Shown here piece by piece: positions 18,956-28,425 of a stretch of 64,000 bases of DNA (position 1 is its first letter; every line of letters begins with the position of its first letter). Below the pieces are notes generated by a model. That model searched no databases. It saw nothing but the letters and a program-made list of their open reading frames with translations, and was not told the DNA's origin. This DNA is from an uncultured Lachnospiraceae bacterium. Lineage in GTDB: Bacteria > Bacillota > Clostridia > Lachnospirales > Lachnospiraceae. Where the stretch lies: positions 26,866 through 90,865 of the forward strand of contig CANQUA010000003.1 of the NCBI GenBank assembly GCA_947626915.1, read 5' to 3'. A program made the position numbers and the translations under genes.

Positions 18956-20491
18956 ATGAAAAAGAGATTATTCAGCGCACTTCTGTGCGCGGCTGTCGTA
19001 TCGACGACAGTATTGACCGGCTGCGGCGGCGGTGAGACCACAACAACGGCGGCCGCGGGGACGACGGCGGCTTCCACGACAGCGGCTGCTGCAAGCGGAA
19101 ATGAGGAAACCGGGGGGGTGGAAGAGACCTCGGCGCTCCCGCCTCTGACCACAGATGAGATTACCCTGACCTACATGAACTTTGACAACAAAGTGCTGAC
19201 CGAATGGCTGGCCGAGAAGTTCACCGAGCTCCATCCCAACATCCATGTAAACGTGATTTACGAGGTAGCGGGCGACGATTACAACAACACCCTGCTGAAC
19301 CTGGTCAGCACCGGCCAGACCCCGGACTGCTTCATGATCCTGGGCAACTGCGATTTCGCTCTGTCCAACAGCCTGCTGGGCGACATGACCGAGTACTGGG
19401 AGAACGACCCGGAGAACGACAACATCCTGCCGTCCATCAACGGCGCGAAGCTGGGTTACTACGGCTCCAACCAGAAGCTGGCGACCCCGATGAAGTTCTT
19501 CCCGGATGCCATCTACGCCGATATGGCCGTGTTTGAGAAGCTGAACGTGGCGATGCCTCCGACCGACTGGACCTGGGACGAGATGGTGCAGGCATTCAAG
19601 GATGTGACCTCTCCCGACGAGGGCATCTACGGCTTCAACCAGTTCCACAGCATTGTGACCTACTATCCGGTAGCCGCCAACCCCAACGCCATCGGCGAGT
19701 TCGGCTGGAACGGCAAGGAATTTGACATGAACGACTGGGCCGTGGGCGTGAACACGCTGGCCGAGCTGATCAACGGCAAGTACCGCGCGCCTGTGACCGA
19801 GGAAGAGCTGATCGCATGGCAGGGTACGACCGACTGGGCCGCTTACTCAGGCCGTCTGGGCTTCCAGATCGACGCGTTCTGGACCTACCTGAACCTGTTC
19901 GACACCGACGACTACAGGAACAAGGGCATCGAGTTCGTTCCCTATGCGACTCCTTCAGTCGAGGGCAACGATGTGAAGTACAAATTCGGCGTTCTGGATT
20001 TCGGCGGCATCTCCTCCGGAACCAAGTACCCGAGAGAGGCCTATGAGCTGCTGAAATTCATGGGCTGGGGCCTGGAAGGCTGGAAGTATAAGATGGAAGG
20101 CTACAAGACCCTGTTCGACGAGGCGGCCAATGTGTACGTATGGCAGCAGTCCATGCCTTGCCCGCTGACCATGGACGAGGACATCTGGGCCGATTTCCAG
20201 GCGACGTTCTTCCCGTCTCTGCATGACGACGGCGACATCACCGAGAAAGACCAGAAGTACGGTCAGTATTTCGACGACTTCTTCGCAGAGGTCCGTCACG
20301 GCGTGGTTCCGTTCGGCGACTGCCAGATCCCGGGCTTCGCGGCGTTCATCGCGGGCGCTTACGCGGGCGTAGAGGATTCCGTATTTACGGGACAGTCCAA
20401 CGCCAACGACTGGGTGGCTGAGCTGACCCAGAAAGCCAACGAGTACAACCAGCAGGCTATGGCCACCGCTGGACTGACTCCGGCTGAATAA
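18956..20491 (+). CDS. Extracellular solute-binding lipoprotein (sugar ABC transporter)
   Basis: Lipobox TTVLTGCGGG; NPENDNILPSINGAKLGYYGSNQKLATPMKFFPDAIYADMAVFEKL. Confidence 0.88.
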   Translation: MKKRLFSALLCAAVVSTTVLTGCGGGETTTTAAAGTTAASTTAAAASGNEETGGVEETSALPPLTTDEITLTYMNFDNKVLTEWLAEKFTELHPNIHVNVIYEVAGDDYNNTLLNLVSTGQTPDCFMILGNCDFALSNSLLGDMTEYWENDPENDNILPSINGAKLGYYGSNQKLATPMKFFPDAIYADMAVFEKLNVAMPPTDWTWDEMVQAFKDVTSPDEGIYGFNQFHSIVTYYPVAANPNAIGEFGWNGKEFDMNDWAVGVNTLAELINGKYRAPVTEEELIAWQGTTDWAAYSGRLGFQIDAFWTYLNLFDTDDYRNKGIEFVPYATPSVEGNDVKYKFGVLDFGGISSGTKYPREAYELLKFMGWGLEGWKYKMEGYKTLFDEAANVYVWQQSMPCPLTMDEDIWADFQATFFPSLHDDGDITEKDQKYGQYFDDFFAEVRHGVVPFGDCQIPGFAAFIAGAYAGVEDSVFTGQSNANDWVAELTQKANEYNQQAMATAGLTPAE

Positions 20492-20535
20492 GGACAAAGG
20501 AAAAGATCGTAAGGTGCGCGCAGGCCGCGCCTGCT

Positions 20536-20572
20536 GCAGGAGGGGGAAGCGAGCTTTCTCCTCCTGCGTTTT
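20536..20572 (+). terminator. Terminator-like hairpin after the binding-protein gene
   Basis: GCAGGAGG...CCTCCTGC followed by GTTTT. Confidence 0.6.
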
Positions 20573-20684
20573 GAAAAGGAGACGGTCCGGCTTTCGGCGA
20601 AGCCCCTGCGGGAATTCCGTTCTTATTCGGCAGAAGAAATGAGAAATTCGTATCGAGAGAAAGAAACTATCCGGAGGTAACATT

Positions 20685-21632
20685 ATGGACCAGGAATTAC
20701 TATGGAATCAGCCCTGGATCCTGCAGAGGGCCGATCCTTATGTATACCGGCATGAGGATGGGACGTATTATTTTACGGCTTCCGTACCTGCTTATGACAG
20801 GATTGTGCTGCGCCGCGCGAAGACGCTGGCGGGGCTGGCGGAAGCGGAGGAGACCGCGGTCTGGCACAAGCATCATTTCGGCCCCATGAGCTGTCATATC
20901 TGGGCGCCGGAGCTGCATTTTTTGGACGGAAAATGGTATATTTATTTCGCGGGCGGGGAGATGGCCAGCCCCTGGAAGATCCGGCCCTATGTGCTGGAGT
21001 GCGAGGGGCCGGACCCGGTCGCGGATGCGTGGACGGAAAAGGGCAAAATGGGAGCCGCGGCGGACGATCCGTTTTCGTTCCGGGCCTTCTCCCTGGACGC
21101 CACCGTGTTTGAAAACCGCGGGAAGCGTTACTACGTCTGGGCGGAGAAAGTGGGCGTAGGGAAGCAGATCTCCAACCTGTATATCGGGGAGATGGAGACG
21201 CCCTGGCAGCTGAAAACGGTCCAGGTGCTTCTGAGCACGCCGGATTACGACTGGGAGCGGGCCGGTTTCTGGGTCAACGAGGGGCCGGCAGTCTTAAAGC
21301 ACGGCGGGAAGATTTTCCTCACCTATTCCGCCAGCGAGACGGGAGCTGCCTACTGTATGGGCATGCTGACCGCGGACGCGGACGCGGACCTGCTGGATCC
21401 GCTGTCCTGGAAGAAAGAGCGCCATCCGGTCCTGGCCTCGGCGGAGGAGAAAGGGATCTACGGCCCCGGCCACAATTCCTTTACGACCGATGAGGACGGC
21501 AGTCCGGTCATGGTGTACCACGCCAGGACGGAACGGGAGATCGAGGGCAACCCGCTGTATAATCCCAACCGCCACACGATGCTGATGCGGATCCGCTGGG
21601 ATGAGGACGGCCGCCCCGTGTTCCGGCTCTGA
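20685..21632 (+). CDS. GH43-family enzyme without signal peptide (alpha-L-arabinofuranosidase-like)
   Basis: RADPYVYRHEDGTYYFTASVP, CHIWAPELHFLDGKWYIYFAGG, GPGHNSFTTDEDGSPVMVYHAR. Confidence 0.8.
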   Translation: MDQELLWNQPWILQRADPYVYRHEDGTYYFTASVPAYDRIVLRRAKTLAGLAEAEETAVWHKHHFGPMSCHIWAPELHFLDGKWYIYFAGGEMASPWKIRPYVLECEGPDPVADAWTEKGKMGAAADDPFSFRAFSLDATVFENRGKRYYVWAEKVGVGKQISNLYIGEMETPWQLKTVQVLLSTPDYDWERAGFWVNEGPAVLKHGGKIFLTYSASETGAAYCMGMLTADADADLLDPLSWKKERHPVLASAEEKGIYGPGHNSFTTDEDGSPVMVYHARTEREIEGNPLYNPNRHTMLMRIRWDEDGRPVFRL

Positions 21633-21669
21633 CGCGGGATAGAAGAGAAAATACCTGCCCGGCGGAGAC

Positions 21670-21698
21670 TTTACATCCGTCAGGCGATATGTTATATT
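21670..21698 (+). promoter_or_regulatory. Sigma-A-like promoter (TTTACA-17-TATATT, extended -10)
   Basis: TTTACATCCGTCAGGCGATATGTTATATT, 30 bp before ATG 21729. Confidence 0.6.
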
Positions 21699-21728
21699 AT
21701 TTACCAGTACAGAAAGGAAACGGTTTCC

Positions 21729-23081
21729 ATGGACGGCATTCTGCGGCTGAACGATTATGACTTGGAGAGCAACGCGGCGGTCGGCGCTCACGACCCGTCG
21801 ATGCTGTGGGATCCCGTGACGCGCAGGTACTATTCCTACGCCACCGACACCTATATGCCGGAGTGCGGCCTGACGGGCAGGATCGGGATACCGGTGCGTT
21901 CCTCGGCGGATCTGGTGCATTTCCGCTATGAGGGGACGGCGCTGTCCGAACAGGCGGTCAGGCAGGGGCGGGACAACGGCCCCTATCCCCCGACGCGGGC
22001 GTTCTGGGCCCCCTACGTGGAGTATGTGAAGGGGGAGTACCGGATGTACTATTCTGCGACGAGGGCGTTCGGCAGCTCCGAGTCCCGGATCTGGCTGGCG
22101 GTCGCCTCCCATCCCCTGGGGCCTTTTGAGAACCGGGGCGTGGTCATGGACACCTGGGGCACGGACGACACCTGTCCCAACGCCATCGACCCGCATATCA
22201 TCTGGGAAAAGGACCGCTGCTTTCTGATCTACGGCTCTTTCTTCGGAGGCATTTTCATCAAGGAGCTGGACGGCGCGACAGGGCTTCCCCTGGACGGCGA
22301 CGTGCGGGCGTTCGGGAAATGTATCTCGAAGAAGCATCCCCGGCCGGTGATCGACGGGCCGGAGGGCGCTTCCGCAGCCTACGAGCCGGAGAGCGGGTAC
22401 TATTACCTGTTCCAGTCCTACGGCTGGCTGGGCGACGGCTACGATATCCGCGTGGGCCGCAGCCGCAGCGTGACCGGCCCGTACCTGGACCGGGAGGGCA
22501 GGGATCTGGTGGAGGACTCCATGGGCGTCCGGATCGCGGGCAGCTACCGGTTCCGGGCGTCGGCGCCCCATGCGGGCGGCGCGCGGGCGGACTGGGCCTG
22601 GGGCGGACTGCGGGGGCCGGGACACGGAGTGCCTTTTTACGATCCACAGCGGAACGTCTGGTTTTTCGTGCATCATATCCGCGACGGAGCGGCGATCCAC
22701 CGCAGATATGATCCGAGAGAGCGCCGGGACAGTTACCGGATCCATTATATGATGATCCGTCCCATGTTTTTTGCGGACGGCTGGCCGGTGCTGGGCCCGG
22801 AGCCGTATACGGGGGAGGATCTGGGAAGCGCTGTGACGCTGGGGGCCGGGGGACGGGGGTTCCCGGAGCTGCCCGGCGGACGGTGGGAGATCATCCGTTT
22901 CGATGAGAACCGGAACCGGATGAAAGAGTCCGCGGAGACGGACGCGGAGGCCGTGAAGCGCATGACGGACAGCGGCGTCTGGTACCGGTGCTGGGACTTT
23001 GAAAACAGCCGCCATACCGCCGCCGTGTCGGGCTACGACGGGACCGGCGCGGCATTTTGGGGGAAATACATCGATTCCTGA
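21729..23081 (+). CDS. GH43-family enzyme without signal peptide (arabinanase-like)
   Basis: VGAHDPSMLWDPVTRRYYSYATD, AFWAPYVEYVKGEYRMYYSATRAFGSSESRIWLAVA, NAIDPHIIWEKD, GPGHGVPFYDPQRNVWFFVHH. Confidence 0.8.
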   Translation: MDGILRLNDYDLESNAAVGAHDPSMLWDPVTRRYYSYATDTYMPECGLTGRIGIPVRSSADLVHFRYEGTALSEQAVRQGRDNGPYPPTRAFWAPYVEYVKGEYRMYYSATRAFGSSESRIWLAVASHPLGPFENRGVVMDTWGTDDTCPNAIDPHIIWEKDRCFLIYGSFFGGIFIKELDGATGLPLDGDVRAFGKCISKKHPRPVIDGPEGASAAYEPESGYYYLFQSYGWLGDGYDIRVGRSRSVTGPYLDREGRDLVEDSMGVRIAGSYRFRASAPHAGGARADWAWGGLRGPGHGVPFYDPQRNVWFFVHHIRDGAAIHRRYDPRERRDSYRIHYMMIRPMFFADGWPVLGPEPYTGEDLGSAVTLGAGGRGFPELPGGRWEIIRFDENRNRMKESAETDAEAVKRMTDSGVWYRCWDFENSRHTAAVSGYDGTGAAFWGKYIDS

Positions 23082-23100
23082 GACGAGGGGGAAGAAAGGA

Positions 23101-24021
23101 ATGCTTCATATTGAGAAGCTGGACGAAGGGCTGCCGGTCTTCAAGGCGCTTTCGTCCCGGCTGCGGATTCGGATCGTAAAACTGCTATTGGAGAACGGCG
23201 AGATGAATATGAACGAGCTGGCCGCGGCGGTGGGAGTGACCAACGGCGCGCTGACCAGCCATATGCGGCTGCTGGAGGAGAGCGGGATCGTCAGCGTGAC
23301 CGCCGAGCACGGCGGTCACGGGAACCAGAAACGCTGCCAGGTCAAGGAGGAGAAGATCCTCGTCGACGTGGTTTCGGACGTTTCCGGCCCGGAGGAACAG
23401 GTCTATCAGACGGAGATCCCGGTGGGACATTATGTGCGGTATGAGGTCTACCCCACCTGCGGGATCGCGACCGGCGACTCCCTGATCGGGGAGGTGGACG
23501 ACCCGCGCTATTTCGCCCACGCCAGCCGCATGTACGCGGAGATCCTCTGGTTCGGCCGCGGGTATGTGGAATATCTGCTTCCGACGCTGCTTCCCGTCTC
23601 TACCAGGATCGATCAGATCGCAATCTCATTGGAGATCAGTTCCGAGGCCCCCGGCGTCAACAACGACTGGCCATCCGACATTTATTTCTATTTAAACGAC
23701 GTGAACATCGGCATGTGGACCAGCCCCGGCGATTTCGGGGACGTGCAGGGGATCTTCACGCCGGACTGGTGGTTCCCCAACTGGAACCAGTACGGTCTGC
23801 TGAAAATGATCGTGATCAACCGCAGAGGCACGTTTCTGGACGGCCTGCAGATATCCGACGTCAGCATCAGCCAGTTCCATCTGGATTATAAGAGCACGGT
23901 GCGCTTCCGCCTGGAGGTCCCGGAAAACGCCGCCAACGTGGGCGGGCTGACCATATTCGGCAGCAAGTTCGGCAACTATAACCAGGCCATCAAGGTCCGG
24001 ATCAGCTATAGTCCGATGTGA
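23101..24021 (+). CDS. ArsR-type winged-helix regulator with ~210-aa C-terminal putative sensor domain
   Basis: VFKALSSRLRIRIVKLLLENGEMNMNELAAAVGVTNGALTSHMRLLEESGIV; next to araA. Confidence 0.8.
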   Translation: MLHIEKLDEGLPVFKALSSRLRIRIVKLLLENGEMNMNELAAAVGVTNGALTSHMRLLEESGIVSVTAEHGGHGNQKRCQVKEEKILVDVVSDVSGPEEQVYQTEIPVGHYVRYEVYPTCGIATGDSLIGEVDDPRYFAHASRMYAEILWFGRGYVEYLLPTLLPVSTRIDQIAISLEISSEAPGVNNDWPSDIYFYLNDVNIGMWTSPGDFGDVQGIFTPDWWFPNWNQYGLLKMIVINRRGTFLDGLQISDVSISQFHLDYKSTVRFRLEVPENAANVGGLTIFGSKFGNYNQAIKVRISYSPM

Positions 24022-24071
24022 GAAATATTTTTGTAACCGTTATCAGAATTTCGGAAAGGAAGAGAGAAGAC

Positions 24072-25571
24072 ATGTTAAAGACAAAGCAGTATCAGTTTTG
24101 GTTCTGCACGGGGTCCCAGGACCTGTATGGGGACGAATGCCTGGCTCATGTGGCGGAACATTCCAAAATCATCGTGGAGGCGCTGAACGCTTCCGGCAAC
24201 CTTCCCTACGAGGTGGTCTGGAAACCGACCCTGATCACCAACGAATTGATCCGCAGGACGTTCAACGAGGCGAACACCGATGAGAACTGCGCCGGCGTCA
24301 TCACCTGGATGCACACGTTCTCGCCGGCCAAATCCTGGATCCTGGGCCTGCAGGAGTACCGCAAGCCCTTGCTGCATCTGCACACCCAGTTCAATCAGGA
24401 GATTCCCTATGACACCATCGACATGGATTTCATGAACGAGAACCAGTCCGCCCACGGGGACCGGGAATACGGCCATATCTTCAGCCGCCTGGGCATGGAG
24501 CGGAAGGTGGTCATGGGGCACTGGTCCGACGAGGAGGTTCAGAAAAAGATCGGCTCCTGGATGCGCACGGCGGTGGGCGTCGTGGAGAGCAGCCATCTGC
24601 GGGTCATGCGCGTGGCCGACAACATGCGCAACGTAGCCGTGACCGAGGGCGACAAGGTAGAGGCCCAGATCAGATTCGGCTGGGAAGTGGACGCTTACCC
24701 GATCAATGAGATCGCGGCGGCGGTGGAGGCCGTGCCCCAGGGCGACGTGGACGCGCTGGTGGAAGAATATTACAGCAAATACCAGATCCTTTTAGAGGGC
24801 AGGGACGAGAAAGAGTTCCGCGGGCACGTAGCGGTGCAGGCGGCCATCGAGATCGGGTTCGAGCGGTTCCTGGAGGAGAAAGACTATCAGGCCGTCGTCA
24901 CCCACTTCGGCGATCTGGGCAGCTTAAAGCAGCTCCCGGGCCTGGCGATCCAGCGGCTGATGGAGAAAGGCTACGGCTTCGGCGCGGAGGGCGACTGGAA
25001 GACCGCGGCCATGGTCCGCATCATGAAGATCATGACGGCAGGCATAAAGGACGCGAAAGGCACCTCGTTCATGGAGGATTACACCTACAATCTGGTACCG
25101 GGCAAGGAGGGGATCCTGCAGGCCCATATGCTGGAGGTCTGCCCGACCATTGCCGACGGCCCCATCAGCATCAAGGAACAGCCCCTGTCCATGGGCGACC
25201 GCGAGGATCCGGCGCGTCTGGTGTTTACGGCCAAGACCGGGCCGGCCATTGCCACGTCCCTGGTGGATCTGGGCGACCGGTTCCGCCTGATCATCAATGA
25301 GGTAGACTGCAAGAAGACCGAGAAACCCATGCCGAAGCTCCCGGTGGCGACGGCGTTCTGGACCCCGAGACCCAATCTTCAGACCGGCGCGGAGGCCTGG
25401 ATCCTGGCCGGAGGCGCGCACCATACGGCGTTCTCCTACGATCTGACGGCGGAGCAGATGGGCGACTGGGCGGCCTGCATGGGCATCGAGGCGGTTTATA
25501 TTGATCGTGATACGACGATCCGCCAGTTTAAGAACGAGCTTTTGTGGAACAGCGTCGCGTACCGGAAATAG
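24072..25571 (+). CDS. araA: L-arabinose isomerase
   Basis: FWFCTGSQDLYGDECL, WMHTFSPAKSWILGL, LLHLHTQFN, HHTAFSYDLTAEQM. Confidence 0.96.
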   Translation: MLKTKQYQFWFCTGSQDLYGDECLAHVAEHSKIIVEALNASGNLPYEVVWKPTLITNELIRRTFNEANTDENCAGVITWMHTFSPAKSWILGLQEYRKPLLHLHTQFNQEIPYDTIDMDFMNENQSAHGDREYGHIFSRLGMERKVVMGHWSDEEVQKKIGSWMRTAVGVVESSHLRVMRVADNMRNVAVTEGDKVEAQIRFGWEVDAYPINEIAAAVEAVPQGDVDALVEEYYSKYQILLEGRDEKEFRGHVAVQAAIEIGFERFLEEKDYQAVVTHFGDLGSLKQLPGLAIQRLMEKGYGFGAEGDWKTAAMVRIMKIMTAGIKDAKGTSFMEDYTYNLVPGKEGILQAHMLEVCPTIADGPISIKEQPLSMGDREDPARLVFTAKTGPAIATSLVDLGDRFRLIINEVDCKKTEKPMPKLPVATAFWTPRPNLQTGAEAWILAGGAHHTAFSYDLTAEQMGDWAACMGIEAVYIDRDTTIRQFKNELLWNSVAYRK

Positions 25572-25744
25572 GCCGGGCGCGCCGCACGGAGAGGTCTCCG
25601 CGGCCTGTGCCCGGAGGGTGTTTCCGCGCCGGAGCCGGGTCCGCAGAACGGCGTTTCCGGTCAGATTGAGTTCCGGCGCGGCCCGGACTCAGAGAGGTTA
25701 TCAAGTTTCCGCCCCGGGGCGGAGTGAAAAAGGAGGAAAATGAG

Positions 25745-27334
25745 ATGGCAAGCATCAAAGAAGCAATCGAGAGCAGCGTGCTGGGACTGGAGCTGGGCTC
25801 CACCAGGATCAAGGCGGTGCTGATCGACGAGTCCCATACGCCCATCGCTTCCGGCGACCACGAGTGGGAGAACCGTCTGGAAAACGGCATCTGGACCTAC
25901 AGCCTGGAGGATATCTGGACGGGACTGCGGGACTGCTACAGCAAGCTGGCGGCGGACGTAAAGGCCAAATACGGCGTGAAGCTGACCAAGGTGGGGGCCA
26001 TTGGCTTTTCCGCCATGATGCACGGCTACATGGCCTTTGATAAGGAGGGCAACCTGCTGGTGCCCTTCCGGACCTGGCGCAACGGCATCACCGGCCCGGC
26101 AGCGGAGGAACTGACGGAGCTGTTCCAGTATAACATTCCCCAGAGGTGGAGCATCGCGCATCTGTATCAGGCGATCCTGAACGGCGAAGAGCATGTGAAG
26201 GACATAGCGTTTTTCACGACGCTGGCCGGGTACATCCACTGGCAGCTGACAGGCGAGAAGGTCCTGGGCATGGGCGACGCCTCCGGCATGTTCCCCATCG
26301 ACCTGGAGACGAAGGACTATGACGCGGAGAAGATCGCGAAATTTGACGCACTGGTGGCGGACCGGCATTATCCGTGGAAGCTGCGCGATATCCTGCCGAA
26401 GGCCCTGATGGCCGGAGAAAGAGGCGGCGTACTGACTGCCGCGGGCGCCCGTCTGCTGGATGAGAGCGGCGCGCTGGAAGCGGGCGTACCGGTCTGCCCT
26501 CCGGAAGGCGACGCCGGCACCGGTATGGCGGCGACCAACAGCGTGGAGAAAGGAACCGGCAATGTGTCGGCGGGCACTTCGATATTCGCGATGGTGGTGC
26601 TGGAGAAAGAACTTTCAAAGGTACATCCGGAGATCGATCTGGTGACGACGCCGGACGGCAGCCTGGTGGGCATGGTCCACGCCAGCAACTGTACGTCGGA
26701 TCTGAACGCCTGGGTCGGGCTGTTCAGGGAATTTGCGGAAAGCATCGGCGTGAATCTGGATATGGATACGCTCTTCGGCACGCTCTATCGTAAGGCGCTG
26801 GAGGGCGATTCGGACTGCGGCGGTCTTCTGTCCTACGGGTATCTTTCGGGAGAGCATATCACCGGCGTCAGCGAGGGACGGCCGCTGTTCGTCCGCTCGC
26901 CGGAGAGCCGGTTCAACCTGGCGAATTTCATGCGCGCGAACCTGTTTACGGCCCTGGGCGCCCTGAAGGTGGGCACGGATATCCTGCTGAAAGAGGAGAA
27001 TGTGAAGCTCGATTCGATCCTGGGCCACGGCGGACTGTTCAAGACGAAAGGCGTCGGGCAGAGGTTTCTGGCGGCTGCGCTGGATACGCCGGTTTCCGTG
27101 ATGGAGACGGCCGGCGAAGGCGGCCCCTGGGGCATGGCGCTGCTGGCTTCCTATATGATCCACAAAGACGAAGGCGAAAGCCTGGGCGATTTCCTGGCGA
27201 AAAAGGTGTTCGCGGGGAACAAGGGCGAAGAGATGAAGCCGGATCCCAGGGAAGTCGAAGGCTTCGAGAAGTTCATCGAGAGATATAAGAAAGGCATCGC
27301 GATCGAGAAAGCGGCTCTGGAGTATCTGAACTGA
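25745..27334 (+). CDS. FGGY-family carbohydrate kinase, probable ribulokinase
   Basis: [34 protein letters not shown]; position between araA and araD. Confidence 0.85.
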   Translation: MASIKEAIESSVLGLELGSTRIKAVLIDESHTPIASGDHEWENRLENGIWTYSLEDIWTGLRDCYSKLAADVKAKYGVKLTKVGAIGFSAMMHGYMAFDKEGNLLVPFRTWRNGITGPAAEELTELFQYNIPQRWSIAHLYQAILNGEEHVKDIAFFTTLAGYIHWQLTGEKVLGMGDASGMFPIDLETKDYDAEKIAKFDALVADRHYPWKLRDILPKALMAGERGGVLTAAGARLLDESGALEAGVPVCPPEGDAGTGMAATNSVEKGTGNVSAGTSIFAMVVLEKELSKVHPEIDLVTTPDGSLVGMVHASNCTSDLNAWVGLFREFAESIGVNLDMDTLFGTLYRKALEGDSDCGGLLSYGYLSGEHITGVSEGRPLFVRSPESRFNLANFMRANLFTALGALKVGTDILLKEENVKLDSILGHGGLFKTKGVGQRFLAAALDTPVSVMETAGEGGPWGMALLASYMIHKDEGESLGDFLAKKVFAGNKGEEMKPDPREVEGFEKFIERYKKGIAIEKAALEYLN

Positions 27335-27478
27335 GCGGCAGGCGCGGGAGCGCGGCGCTCTGAAGTCCCCGCCGGCCGGATATGTTCCGGCCCCGGCAGG
27401 GGGAGCGCTCTGCCTTTGGGAAAGAACGGCAGCAGCCGGCGGAATTGCGGCCGGATGTTGGGATAAGGAGGAAATGGT

Positions 27479-28177
27479 ATGCTGGAACAGTTGAAGAAAG
27501 AGGTTTATGAGGCGAATATGCTCCTGCCGAAATACGGACTGGTGACGTTTACGTGGGGAAATGTGAGCGGCATTGACCGGAAAGCGGGACTGTTCGTGAT
27601 CAAACCCAGCGGCGTGGATTACGAGAAGCTGACGCCGGAGGACATGGTGGTCGTGGATTTGAAGGGCAATAAGGTGGAAGGAAAATGGAATCCCTCCTCG
27701 GATACGGCGACCCATATGGTGCTGTATAACCGGTTCCCGAAAATCGGCGGCGTGGTGCATACCCATTCGCCCTGGGCGACGAGCTGGGCCCAGGCCGGAC
27801 GCGGGATCCCGTGCTATGGGACGACCCACGCGGACTACCTGTACGGAGAGGTCCCGTGCGTGCGGAATCTGACGAAAGAAGAGATCGAGGAGGCCTACGA
27901 GCTGAATACAGGCATTCTGATCGCGGATCATTTCGAAGAGCACGGGCTGGATTATGAGGCGGTGCCGGCGGTGCTTTGTAAGAACCACGGGCCGTTTACC
28001 TGGGGAAAGGACGCCCATGAGGCGGTGCACAACGCGGTGGTCCTGGAGGAAGTGGCGAAAATGGCGGCGCGCTGTGAATGGCTGAACCCGGACGTGAAGC
28101 CGGCTCCCCAGGAACTGCAGGACAAGCATTATTACAGGAAGCACGGGGCCAACGCCTATTACGGCCAGGCCAGGTAA
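27479..28177 (+). CDS. araD: L-ribulose-5-phosphate 4-epimerase
   Basis: [71 protein letters not shown]. Confidence 0.96.
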   Translation: MLEQLKKEVYEANMLLPKYGLVTFTWGNVSGIDRKAGLFVIKPSGVDYEKLTPEDMVVVDLKGNKVEGKWNPSSDTATHMVLYNRFPKIGGVVHTHSPWATSWAQAGRGIPCYGTTHADYLYGEVPCVRNLTKEEIEEAYELNTGILIADHFEEHGLDYEAVPAVLCKNHGPFTWGKDAHEAVHNAVVLEEVAKMAARCEWLNPDVKPAPQELQDKHYYRKHGANAYYGQAR

Positions 28178-28425
28178 GGCCGGCGTTTTTTCATCCGGCG
28201 GCTGCAGGCTCCGGTCCCAGGAGAAGCGGTTTGGCCGGCCGGGCCCAGACCTTTTCAAACCTGCCGGAATGACTGCGCCGCTGCGGAGAGCAGAAAGATT
28301 TTGGCTGTAAACGTGACAAGGAACCGTGATTCGTCCGGAATCGCGGCGGGAAGCGGCCGGGCGGGCGATATTTCAGCCCGCCGCGCGGCTGCGAAACATG
28401 ATTTGATAAGAGGAGATGACGAATT

